Part shown: piece after piece, positions 10,702 through 21,165 of the stretch | Numbering within the stretch: position 1 is the stretch's first letter | Layout: every line of letters starts with the position of its first letter | Assembly: GCA_032718865.1 (NCBI GenBank) | Contig: JALUTQ010000020.1 | Coordinates: 372,001-436,000, forward strand | DNA from: Tilletia caries | Taxonomy: Eukaryota > Basidiomycota > Exobasidiomycetes > Tilletiales > Tilletiaceae | Direction of reading: 5' to 3' | Length of the DNA: 64,000 bases | Notes under the pieces: generated by a model | The model's database searches: none | Told to the model about the DNA's origin: nothing | The model's input: the letters and a program-made list of their open reading frames with translations, nothing else | Position numbers and translations under genes: made by a program

Positions 10702-13288
10702 CAGTGTTGGCCATCGGGTACCCGCCCGAACGGGTACCCGTACGGGCACCGGGCTCGGGTAGAAGAACTGTCAAGAAATGCTGTGTCGGGCGAATATCTA
10801 TACTGGTCTTGTTAGAACGGGCGGGCGGCGGGCTGGCCCGGGTACCCGAAATCGCCCGAAGAGAATTGAGTGTCAAACGACGCGACGCGTCGCGTCTATC
10901 TCCGGCTTAAGTCCGCGCGACACGTCGAATCCTTCACTCTCATTTCTCACTCTGTCCATACTCATACTACATCTTTCCCTCATCCTCCCCATCATCCTCT
11001 CGATTACCCCTTCAAGTGATACCTTCTTCTCATTCTTCTTTTTTCCGCCAAGTCACCCTCAACGAGCGATTTCTCTATGTCTTCTTCTCCCAATCCTGCA
11101 CCTTCTAGCGCGCAAGCGCGCGGTACCCCCATCCCACCCCCAGCCGCCGGCGCTTCTGCCTCGGAACCCATCGTTCTGGATGATCCTGCTGGTATACCAG
11201 CCAAAGCAGGAGTCAAGCGCGCTTCTTGTTGGGACGAGTTCACACATGAACCAGAGATCAAGAAGGTTCGATGCGTGCATTGCAAGGGGGTTCTGGATTA
11301 CATATCCAGCTCCAAGACCGGTGAGTTGTATCCCCAATCCCTCAAGCTTCAATCTGATGTGGTCCTGATGTTCTATGCCTCCTTGCTCTTGTCTCTTGAA
11401 GGTACTACTTCTATGGGAAGACACCTGGAGACGTGCCCATGTCGTCCGAAGAGCCTCGAGCGCGGTCAGCAGCTGCTGCAGTTTGCGCAGACGAAGCTCC
11501 CCGCCGCATCCAAGACACGCCTGCACAACCTCCTCAAGCGATGGCTCGTTCGGGACCAGCAGTCTCTGAGCGTTCTCGACAACCCGGATTTCCGAGCTTT
11601 CCTGGACGCGTTGCCGGGGGGGACTATATGTGCCCGTCGAGGAAGACGATGACGCGGTCGATCCTCACCGACTTCAGCAGTTCCAAAGTCGCCATCAAGA
11701 CATACCTTGCCACCCTCCCAGGACGCATCGCTCTCACGACGGACGGATGGACTGCAGGCAACGGTGATCAATTCCAGTCCCTGACTGGGCACTTCATCGA
11801 CAGCAACTGGACCCTGCATGCAATCCTCCTCGACTTTGCCCCGTTCCCAGTCCCCCACACCGCTGCCAATGCCGCCGCTCTCATATGGAGAACCTTGCAG
11901 GAGCTGGATATCGACGAGAAGGTGGTCGCATGCGTCACGGACAACACCGCATCAGCATACAACATCTCCGTGGATCTGCGCAACCGTGTAGCTCCCGAAC
12001 ACTTCTTCGGAGGTCGCTGTGCGGCCCATCTCGTCAATCTCGTCGTCAAGCACTCTCTCGATGATGCAGACCGGACCCTCATCTTCGCGAAGTGCCGGGC
12101 GTTCGTTTCTTTGGTCCATAGGTCGAAACCTACGGAGCAGGCTCTGATCAAGGCATGCGAGACTGCTGGTATCAAATACAAGATGCCGAAGACGGTCATG
12201 GACGTGCGCTGGAACTCGACGCTGGGACAGCTGCTCAGTCTTCTGCACCTTGAGCCTGCTCTGCGTCTGCTATTCGGCGAACGGGCGTATCGAGATCATG
12301 CGTGGGGAGAGCCAGTGTGGGTGGCCATACGAGACATTACGAGGATACTGGCCATCTTCAAGGACGTTTCCGAGCATCTCCAAGGCCGCAAGTTTCCAAC
12401 GATGAGCGTCGCCGCGGAAGGCTTCGTTCTCATGACATACGAGCTCAACGATCTCGCTGCGTCAGCTGTTCTGTCTCCGTGGGGATTCGAGGTTCTCAAG
12501 CTCTTTCAAACGCGCCTGGAGGAGTACCGTCCCCATCTCATCGACTCGGACGTTACTCTTTGGGCCACCGTACTCGATCCAACGATGAAGAAAGATGTGA
12601 TCGAAGCAGACGGCATACACAATGTGCGGGACGTGGTCAGTTCATTGGGATTCCATCTTGAGGCTCGCTATCCCAACTGGCCAACTCCGCAGATGTTCAA
12701 CAAGCTTTCAGTACGGCAGAGCCAACTTCCAACTACGAGAAGCGCCTGAAGAAGATCAATTCCTCAAGCAGAACGACAATAATGGTCACTCCTCGCAAAC
12801 AACTCGAGATGTACCTGGCGGAGAACGTCATCATCACCAGCAAACCAACCGATGTTTTGACGTACTGGGCATCCAACGAGAGCAGGTTCCCCAGTCTTGC
12901 AGCAATGGCTCGGGATATTCTCGCGATCCCTGCTACCACAGTGCCTTCCGAAGCAGCTTTCTCCCGCGGAGGGGAGTTGATCACCAAGCGCCGTAATCGG
13001 CTTGGAGGCGATACTGTCACTGCTATCATGTGTCTTGATTCTTGGTTTGAAGGAGGACTTGGTGCTATTCCCTCCAATGTAGTGGATGATGAGTAGTAAT
13101 ACAGCTATCGCCTCCTTGTCGGCTGCGCTCTTTTTCCCGCTCACCGCCCGTTCGGGTACCCGTTTTCAGCCCAGTCGGGCGCAACTCAAAAAAAAGTCTG
13201 ATCGGGCGGGCACGGAAAGTCCAATTTTCCCACGTTACCCGACACTACCCGCCCGAAGCCCGCCCGAAGCCCGGAATGCCCAACACTG
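10702..13288 (+). mobile_element. hAT-superfamily DNA transposon, full length (2587 bp)
   Basis: The left end reads CAGTGTTGG and the right end CCAACACTG, which are reverse complements. Both are flanked by the 8-bp duplication GTCACCCT, the size typical of hAT elements. The subterminal 150 bases at both ends carry several copies of the palindrome CGGGTACCCG and of CGGGCGGG-type words, probable transposase binding sites. Inside lies one transposase gene with a BED finger and a hAT C-terminal dimerisation domain. The element sits between the divergent M28 peptidase and SLD3-like genes. The perfect duplication suggests a fairly recent insertion. Confidence 0.93.
11077..13096 (+). pseudogene. hAT transposase with BED zinc finger, two frame breaks
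   Basis: The ATG is at 11077. A short intron (11321-11401, length divisible by three) splits the BED finger, whose ligands are CVHC and, after the intron, HLETC. The RNase H-like core shows LTTDGWTAGN (first Asp), CVTDNTASAYN (second Asp) and the RCAAHLVNLVVK Cys/His motif. The C-terminal dimerisation region shows WASNESRFPSLAAMARDIL and PSEAAFSRGGELI with the final Glu. The reading frame changes twice by -1: at a run of seven G (11616-11622), and at about 12703-12712, after which a frame entering the dimerisation domain continues to the stop at 13096. The G run is in phase as G GGG GGG. The copy is either inactivated, mis-assembled, or uses frameshifting at the first site. An intron at the second site is possible, because a CTTTCAG acceptor exists, but I see no good donor. 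Confidence 0.85.
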
Positions 13289-13296
13289 GTCACCCT
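13289..13296. repeat. Target-site duplication, right copy
   Basis: GTCACCCT follows the hAT right end and is identical to 10694-10701. Confidence 0.9.
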
Positions 13297-13484
13297 CAGC
13301 ATCAATCATCAAGGCGGGATTACGTAAATCGTTGCGCAACGATGATCGACATGAGAAACGCGTCGCGTCGCGTGAACAGCAGACCGACGCGTCTGGCTCG
13401 GGGAAGGGGGAGCAAGAAAGAAAGATCAACACGCGCACGACGTCCATAAGTCAACCTCAACACGCGCAGAGTCTGTCCCCACAC

Positions 13485-15314
13485 ATGTCGCTCATCAGTC
13501 CAGCATACGTGTTCGACGGCGCACCACCCTCCAGCAGCAATGCACGCACGCCAGACGAGGTCCTACAGCGCGTCTACGCCTCCACCCTCTGGCTCGGCGA
13601 GTCCCACACCCCCATGCTCGTCTTCCTCGCCACCTTCCTCGCCCCGGACAGGCTGGGTCCATCAGCGTTCTTGTGTCAGCAGCGCGTGCGGATCAAGGAG
13701 GACGAGGCGACGGTGCGGTCGAGTGTGACGTACACGAAGCAGCTCAAACCTGTCTTTGCGCTGCTCAGGACGGCGGAGGAGCTGAGGAATCGACATCAGC
13801 CTCGGCCCGTCGTTCGGCAGGAGACCGCATCAGGATCGACGTCGAGCGCAGTCGAGCTTGCAGCGGCGGACAACGCGAACGGTCTGTCTGAGGTCGACAG
13901 GGAGATCCTCGCTACGCTCTGCAGCTCCTCACACCCTTGCTACAACCCCCCGCTCGATCGACGGCGACAGCACCACGCCCGCGAGATCCAGCTCCAGATC
14001 GTCCTCGTTCTCTTCCTGCTCGACTACATGACCCGCCACCCACCTCCCTCCGGCGTCTCGGCCTTCCTGCCCATCCTCGCACCGCCGCCGATGATGAGAC
14101 CGTACGGCATGATGATGGGCGGGCGGAGTGCGAGCCTTCCGTCGATGAATGGGGCGGCGTCTGTTGCGAAGCAGGATGTGCTTAGTCTTAATAAGCGCTT
14201 TGAGGCGCTTGTGGAGCAGCTGTCTGTGCTGCAATTACGCGCGGTGGTTCCTGAGTTGCAACTGGGCAATCACGCGGCTGATGCCCTGTCGAAGGTGCAG
14301 CCGTTGTATGCGCGACCGGAGGTGGATCCGACCACGGCGGCGGCGGCGGAAGTCACGCCCTCCAAACTCCAGATGCACGTCCCTGCCGCCCCGGTTCCGA
14401 AGCTGTTCAAATTGGAGAACCTGATGGCGAGCTTCTATACGCCCATCCTGGAACCGCTGTTCGCCGATTCGTTACCGCAACAGCTGGCCCAGTTCCAAGA
14501 TCGATGTGGGGATATTGATGTGACGGACACGGTGTGGGCGTCGGACCCTGAGAGCAGCCCTGTGATCAACCGAACAACGGCGCCCTCCGTCGCTTTCGAC
14601 CCCGTCCCCCCCGAGTCGCAGCTTCGCGACGACGACGAGGAGACGCAAGCACCGCCTCCTCCCAAACCACTCTCCACCAAGGTCGTTACTAACAACAGCA
14701 AGAAGGCCCGAAATATCCCGCTCGGCACACCGGATCTCGCCCCGGAGAAGAAGGCGCGCAAGAAACACCCGCCCCTGCTGACGAAGATGATCGGGGGCGG
14801 GAGGGAGATCAGCATGGATTCGCGGTCGTTCACCCGTAGTTCGAGCGCGGGGCCGGGACAGCTTATGTTGGGGGAGTCGCAGCAGCAGGGGCAGCAGGGA
14901 GGAGGAGGCGGTGGTGGGCAGTCTGGGCCGGTGATGATGAGTACTACTACTACGACGACGACTACGGTTACGATGACGGCTGTGGATCCGATGGGACCTC
15001 CCCTTCCGCCTTTCGTATTCGTCGGCCAGAGCGAGGAGGGCGCCAGTCCGATGAAAGCGAACCTTCAAGACGCCCTCTCCGTCCCGGCCTCTGCCTCTGC
15101 CTCAAGGTCGCAATCACCCAGCATGGCTCTTTCGCAGTTACCGACACTAGGGCCACCCGCGCGGGAGAACCCGTTCAAGGTGGGCCCCTTCTCGAGCGCG
15201 GCGAAGCGCAAGTTTCCGTTTTCTTCTGCTGCGGCGGGCGGGGGGTTGAAGCGGTTTAATACTGTTGATGCGGCGGTGCTGGCTGCGGTCAAGAAGGAGA
15301 GGGAGGAGTCGTAG
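13485..15314 (+). CDS. SLD3/treslin-like DNA replication initiation factor (probable)
   Basis: A single exon gives 609 residues from the ATG at 13485; the frame is open further upstream into the hAT element, but that part is clearly not the gene. A helical region around residues 140-190 (REIQLQIVLVLFLLDYM) resembles the SLD3 domain signature. Around residues 300-345, LENLMASFYTPILEPLFADSLPQQ followed by a cysteine-containing helix fits the end of that domain. The rest is Ser/Pro/Gly-rich and basic (KKARKKHPPLLTKM, GGREISMDSRSF), with many SP/TP sites. In yeast SLD3 joins CDC45 to the MCM helicase and is activated by CDK sites in such a tail. The assignment rests on short motifs; a profile search for the Sld3 family would decide it. 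Confidence 0.6.
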   Translation: MSLISPAYVFDGAPPSSSNARTPDEVLQRVYASTLWLGESHTPMLVFLATFLAPDRLGPSAFLCQQRVRIKEDEATVRSSVTYTKQLKPVFALLRTAEELRNRHQPRPVVRQETASGSTSSAVELAAADNANGLSEVDREILATLCSSSHPCYNPPLDRRRQHHAREIQLQIVLVLFLLDYMTRHPPPSGVSAFLPILAPPPMMRPYGMMMGGRSASLPSMNGAASVAKQDVLSLNKRFEALVEQLSVLQLRAVVPELQLGNHAADALSKVQPLYARPEVDPTTAAAAEVTPSKLQMHVPAAPVPKLFKLENLMASFYTPILEPLFADSLPQQLAQFQDRCGDIDVTDTVWASDPESSPVINRTTAPSVAFDPVPPESQLRDDDEETQAPPPPKPLSTKVVTNNSKKARNIPLGTPDLAPEKKARKKHPPLLTKMIGGGREISMDSRSFTRSSSAGPGQLMLGESQQQGQQGGGGGGGQSGPVMMSTTTTTTTTVTMTAVDPMGPPLPPFVFVGQSEEGASPMKANLQDALSVPASASASRSQSPSMALSQLPTLGPPARENPFKVGPFSSAAKRKFPFSSAAAGGGLKRFNTVDAAVLAAVKKEREES

Positions 15315-15482
15315 AGGGGGGATCCAGGCGCGGGTGCTGCGTTGCCGTTCATTCATTTTTGCTGTATTCTTACATCCCAGGTCGTACGTACAAACACCTC
15401 ACATCGAATCCTTCAGTCCTTGTCCTGGATGGAGCTCCCTTTGAATGTCTGTGAATTCGCTTGTCTTTTCTCTTGCGAATCT

Positions 15483-16056
15483 TCAGTCTAACCGTTCCTC
15501 AGGTGGCGGACCGCACGGCTGGAGCATTTTCTGGAAGTGCAAAGAACCAAGCCATCAGCATTTTGCATCATTCGGCGCTGGGAAGGGGGGAGCACAACTC
15601 ACCTCGGCAAGCTCGAAGCGTAAGCGGGCCTTGCTCTGTCCCTCCGCGAGTGCGATGTAGGACTGGAGCGAGGGCTGACCGATGATCGTAGCCGCCGTGT
15701 CTCGATGTTGGTTTACGACCCACTCACTTTTTTTTTGGAAATGCAGATTTAGTGGGGTCAGTCCACCCTGGCTTGTACGGGTGGCGGGACGGAGCGGAAC
15801 CTACTGTCTGGTGGTATCGGCGTTGATGGTGCCGGTGTAGCGCGCATGCACTGAAGGGGTTGAGAAAGAGGGATGTTGAGTCAGGGAAGCTTTGGGCGGT
15901 CTGCGCGGGAGGAAGGGGGGACGCACAATGTTCGAGCTGGGTGTTGGCTGTGTATTTGAGGTCCGCCTGAAAATGAGGGAGAGAGAGAGAGGGAGAGAGT
16001 CAGCAGCGGCGGGTAGCAGCAGTACTCAAGCGTAGAAGCAGATCGCTACTTACCAT
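15483..16056 (-). CDS. SF3B5: Splicing factor 3b subunit 5 (SF3b10)
   Basis: Five minus-strand exons (16056-16054, 15966-15927, 15850-15805, 15726-15603, 15530-15483) give 86 residues, the same length as human SF3B5. The product shows the hallmarks QLEHLHARYTGTINADTT, EWVVNQHRD and SKARLRFELAEKMLQPCGPP. In the family it is a small scaffold of the SF3b module of U2 snRNP, bound to SF3B1 in the nucleus. The first coding exon is just the ATG, followed immediately by GTAAGT. The acceptor before EWVV is AAAAAG, lacking a pyrimidine tract, so that boundary is the least certain, although phase and conservation both support it. Confidence 0.92.
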
Positions 16057-18252
16057 TCTTGCTCGAGTCCAGCGTGTGCGGTGTGCTATGCGTTGATGGT
16101 GGTCGTGCTGGGACGCGCTTATATCGTCGAATCGGAGATTCCGAAAGGCAGCAATCGGCGATTGAAAGTCTTCATTCGCCTCCCTCAACCGCAGCAACGA
16201 GCAGCGTGTCACCACTTCTGTATGTACCCAGCGTGCCGCCATCGCATATCACGCATGTCCAAGACTTTGCACCGCGTCTCGGGAAGACATGGCGCTCTCT
16301 GCTCGCTGCGCAACATGGCTGTATAGGTATTTACCACTGCTTTGTTTGCTTTGCTGTTAATCTCGTGCATTGACAGACTCTCCAGCGCTGCGGACCTGCC
16401 AGTGCTCTGCAGTCTGCTCACCGTAGTCTTCTCACCGCTCACATCTTATCTCCTGATTCCCAGGCCCTAGCTTACTTCGTTCTTCCTGATCTTGATTGAC
16501 TTCTTACCCAGTCGACAGCTCATGCTCGCCGCTGGTTGCCGTCTCAGAACTCAATCGATCTGATCTTCTTTTGCCCTTCTTCGTTCACTTCCTCACCTTC
16601 TTCTTCCACCCATTACGCTTCCACTGCTATGTCTCCTCCAGCGTCTACCGTTCACAGTGGCACACCGCCTGTCCGTTCGCCCCTGTCCTTCTACCAACGC
16701 GAACCCCTTTCAATCAACACAAAATTTCGTCCGACGACGGGGAAAGTAGTCCAGAACTCCAGAGGGCAGAATCCAATTAATCTGTCAGGCATCAGGGTAC
16801 TAATCACTGTTAAGCAGCACTGTTAAGCAGTCGGAAGTATTTGGGTTTTCTTTCTTTGACATCAGAGCGAAAGTGGTGTATCTTTCCACCCCGTCAACAT
16901 AGTGAATAGATGCTCACGCTCACAAGTCACATCCATTTCCTTTCACAGTATAGAAATACCCAAGAGGTCTCTGTCCGCCGCATCGTTGCTCCCTACTCTG
17001 GAACTCAAGACGGGGAAGAAGGGGTCGACAGTCGAGACGACCGACAGACAGAAGGGCTTATGAGTCTTGATCGAGACCAGCGGTATATGTTATCTTTCTT
17101 AACATATCCCATCACCCATGCGTACCAGCGTACTCCCAATAACCTCTCCCAGTTAATGGATTTCAACACACTTGCGGGCATCCAGACGAGACCAATGGTG
17201 AGGACTGCCAACCAGTAGAAGAGGACGGCAGCCAGGCAGACAAGGAATAATAACAGAAATAAATTACGGATCACAGTAGCCCAAGAGCGATACAAAAATT
17301 GCAACTATGCGCACAGCCGATTCATCCCCTGAGATTCAGAAGGCAGAGTATGCTGAAGATTGATTCGTTTGAGACAGAGCGCAGGCGGCAACGAGACGTC
17401 GACGAGAGTGGGTAATGGGTTATGGAGCCTGCGTATCTTGGTTCCTGCTGTTGAGGACGGAGAACGAGAACACGGGGAGCGGAGACTGCACCTGTGACTC
17501 TGTGTGCCATGGAGAAAGGTTCAGCTAAAATTGAGATCAGGACACAGCGAGCAAAAAGACAGAGTCGAAGTGGATAGGCGTGAAGCTATATGCCGAGCGT
17601 GCCATGCTGGAAAGGAAAGGGGTGGGGGAAGGCCGTAACTCACAACTCACTCGGCTGTAGCGTATATGCCTGCGTGACACAGCGGCGGGAGCGACTTCAC
17701 TTCAAGACTGTTGTTTCGCGTGGGCGCATGGCTAGAGCTTGATTGACACCGGTCCGGGGACGACGCGTGCGTCCCGAGTGCTGAAAAAAGAGAAGAGGGA
17801 AAGAAGAGCGGCCGGGCGGGAGCGGGGCAACCGCAAGTCGCGAGCAATGATGAAAGGGAGCTGCGCGAGAAGTCTGCGCGAGAAGTGAACAAAGCAATCA
17901 AGCAGGTCAGCAACAGAACCTGGGGGACGACCGGTCAATGGAAAACATACCAGTGCCGTTTGCGATTGCACTGCATATGGAGTCTGAGAGGCAACGACGA
18001 AGGTGTGGACAAGGTCTGGGCAAGGGGCCAAGGGCTGGGAGCCCGAAAGGAGAATCAACGGGGCGCGGGCGAGGTGAAGATGTGGTCGCCTGTTGGTGAA
18101 CCTGCGAACCGTACCCGCCTTGATCTGTTGCTCCAGCTCAACTAAGGCACCACAACTGATGACGCAAGTAACGGGACATGTCAATTCAAGGTTCAGATAC
18201 AACCAGTGACCACAACCACGCGCTCCACATGTATCAACTCACCAAAGCTAGA
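16057..18252. other. Gene-poor stretch
   Basis: About 2.2 kb between SF3B5 and the MULE transposase. At 16117-16142, about 65 bases upstream of SF3B5 and reading on the minus strand, is a TATA-like box (GACGATATAAGCGC) also found at about 21950. At 17304-17005 (-) an open frame of 99 codons encodes one strongly hydrophobic stretch (NLFLLLFLVCLAAVLFYWLA). I find no splice chain or homology to support it. At 16629 (+) a Ser/Pro-rich frame opens without further support. The stretch may include outer parts of the MULE element. Confidence 0.4.
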
Positions 18253-21120
18253 TCACTGCCTGTTGTGCATCGGTCTAAGTTGCACAATGTCGGTTAATAG
18301 ATGTCGAACGACCTCCAGACGACTGACCAGCTCTGCTGCCGTATCTCGACTGCACGTGAAGGTCTGCCGATTAAGCTGAGAGCGCAACTCCTCTCCCAGA
18401 GTGTGAAGCCGGGCTATTTGGTCCAGTCCGCGCAACAGGGTCTGATCGCGCTCGATGCGGGTGCGCTCGATGTCACCCTGCGCAGCCTCTCCGACTCTGA
18501 GAGCAATCTCTTGCGATGCTGCTGCCGATATCGCCGAAGCAGCCTCTCCTCCGATTGCGTGGGAGATGGAGGGAAGTGGTGCAGGCGCTGAGAGTGGGGG
18601 TGAGTTCAATGTCGCCGAACCGTCCTCTCCAATTTCCGGAGAGGACAACGGCGAGGATGAGGGGAAGGGCAGTGGTGCTGGTGCTGAGAGCGCTGGGAGT
18701 GGGAGCGCAGCTCGTGGTGGAGGCGGCGCTGGAGGCCCGAGTGCTGCTGGTGCTGGGGGTCCGAGTGTTGCTGGTGCAGGGGGGTCTGGCGGCGCTGCTG
18801 CTGATTGTGCCAGTGCTGGGGGGGGGAGGAGGAGGGAGTGGGAGAACTGCTAGTGCCGACGCTGGGGGGGGGTGGGAGCGCTGCTGGTGCTGGGGGGCCT
18901 GGGGGAGGAGGTGGTGGTGGCACCCGTGCTGGTGCTGCATCGGCAGCCGACCCTAAGACAGGTGGAGGGGCCGCGTTGATAGGCCCTCTGAGCGGAGCGG
19001 GGAGGTTGCCAACCTTGGGCTTCCTGGAAAACTGCGCCAGAGGCAAACCAAGGACACGATGCGCGAGCCACATGTGCTTGCAGGGAAACGTCCGCATGCG
19101 GAACGCTTCGCAGGAGCAGGATACCAACTCGGCTTCGTCCCCAAGGACGTCCATGCGATGCTGAAGTCGGTATTCTTGACCAGATGACGAGAAAGACTTC
19201 ACCGTGATGGAATCGTCTGTGTCATGGACCACCAACGCCTGAGCGTTCGAAAAGGTGACGGCGTCGGCGTGCTTCTTTGCGTCGCGATCCGCTTTACTCA
19301 GCGCGCACGACTGAAGGCCAAGGCAGACCCTCAGCTCGCTGGCTCGGTGATCTTGAATGCACTGCTTGAGTAGAAACCAAAGTAGGACGTCAACACCTTG
19401 TTTGCGCATGAGCCCGAGGTAGACGGACTTGAGCTGGTTGTGCCATGATTCAATGAAGTTGTTCGTGTCTACGCCCCGATGCGACATTGTCCGCCACGCT
19501 CTCGCCCACATCGCCCGTTGCGGGAGCCATTCCTTCTGAATATATGCTTGCCACGCGGGGCAGCAACTCCATGTCTGCAAGTACGCCGCTGCTTGCGTTT
19601 CGAATGCTGCCTGATCCGGAGCGTTCATCAAGACGATGAAAGATTCTCGAGCCTCCTTTTGAGCCAGCTGGTTGGCAGCAATCTTTTGAGCGCCGCGGGT
19701 ATGTTGCGAATGTCCGCGAACCTTCTTCTTGCTTTGATCTGACATTGCCTTCAACATATGCCAGTCGCAAAACAGGACCGTAGGAAGGTTGTCTGGCGGA
19801 TATGCCATTCGTATGGCGCTGAGTTCCGTAGAAGAGCAATCGATCATTATCTGCTTCGGAATGAACCGCACTCGAGGATCTCTGCGGAGGGCTTGTAGCC
19901 AGAAAACAATGGGCTGAGCATGCTCGCCATTCGTCAGCATGAACGCGGCAGGAATTCCTCGCCCAGTGATTGAGCTGCGCACAACCAGGCTGTACAACCA
20001 CACCTTCTCCTTATGTTCGAAGCCGAAGCACGTGTTGTGGGTCGCATCCAGGGAAACGATGCTGTCGTGGCCGTGCATCAGAAGCATTTGCTTTTGCCAA
20101 CTGGTCATGAAGCAAGCCGCCCACGTGGCCTCGCCCACCGCACAAGGAATGTCCGTTTTTCACTGCCGCCATACCACCCTCCTCCTCAATTTCGACCGCC
20201 CACTTTTGCAGACTCTCCTTGCGATCGGTGGCCTTCCGTGCGACTTTGAGTAGCTGCTTCCTCAGCTCGTTGTAGACGTCCATTCGTTTGACGCGAAGAG
20301 CCTCCGGCAGCATCTCCAATCCATCCACTCCCTTCTCCAACCTCTCCAAATCCCCCTCGTCCAGCCTCAACAGGTTCCGAATAGCCTTCCAATCTCTTCC
20401 CTCTGACACACGATCCCGAATCCAATGCCTAACCCGTGCAGGAAGTCTCGATTCCGCCATGCTGGCGAATGAGGTGACGGTGTGACCACTGTGAGCGTGT
20501 GACCATTTGACAAAGATGCGATCGTCGCCAAGTCGTTGCCACGAGACGAATCTTGCGCGGCAGTTCACCTTGATCGAAGGCAGCCGCTTTCGTTTCTTGG
20601 ATGGGCTGAGATCGGTATTGCGCTTGGATGGTTCCGGCTTGCCTCCATGATCGCAATCGTGTCGATGCCTCCAAATGAGAAGATGAGACGGAGGCATTCG
20701 TCCAATGTCGTCCAGATGAGATATTTGCCGGGCGTTTCCGGCGGCTGCGCCTTCTTCCGCCTCATCTTCAGAGAACCCCGCAGTACCTCGCCCACGCGCA
20801 GCATCTTCCGCCAGCAGAGCCGACGCAACCCTGTCATCCTCATCCACAATGCCATCCAGATCGTCTTCAACAGCTCCATCCGCACGTCTTCCTGTTGGAG
20901 TATCTCTTGAAGCTTCTGCGGCCGGAGCTACGTCGCTTCCGCCAACCTTGTCGCGTCTTTTGAGTATCCAAACGCCCGGTAACTCCGCCATCCATGTTTG
21001 GTATTCCTTCTCGTTGTCCAATACCATCCATACGTTCCCTTTTTGATCTGGGGCAAAGGGGAGATGTTCTTGCAAGGATCTGCAGAGGCGCAGACTCACA
21101 GATCCAAGTGTATTCGCCAT
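18253..21120 (-). pseudogene. MULE-type transposase with SWIM zinc finger, frame-broken
   Basis: The minus-strand reading starts MANTLGSVSLRLCRSLQEHL at 21120. An N-terminal Cys/His-type DNA-binding region (NCRARFVSWQRLGDDRIFVKW) is followed by the MULE catalytic core: SLDATHNTCFG (Asp), MIDCSSTELSAIR (Asp) and TNNFIESWHNQLK (Glu). A SWIM finger (CSCEAF, FPCKHMW) and a Pro/Ala-rich tail follow. Two frame changes are needed. One is at about 20138-20141, where one extra base separates the N-terminal region from the core. The other is at a run of nine G (18818-18826 on the plus strand) in the tail, after which another frame stays natural to a stop at 18253. I could not find terminal inverted repeats that bound this element. 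It looks like a decayed or mis-assembled Mutator-like element. Confidence 0.8.
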
Positions 21121-21165
21121 GGGTGCGCAGGCGCGTGAGTCGTGACGCGTTTGCGCGTTCGCGTA

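Noticed and set aside
11053..11062. A third GTCACCCTCA inside the hAT element, like the target-site duplication
   Set aside because: It has no transposon end next to it and lies in the transposase 5' leader; most likely chance.
13086..13484. Extending the SLD3-like ORF upstream to 13086
   Set aside because: The added part runs through the hAT right end and the promoter. The ATG at 13485 is outside the element and gives a normal start.
17005..17304. 99-codon minus-strand frame with a hydrophobic stretch
   Set aside because: Single short frame, no splice partners, no homologue recognised, and located in a gene-poor region; kept only as a remark.
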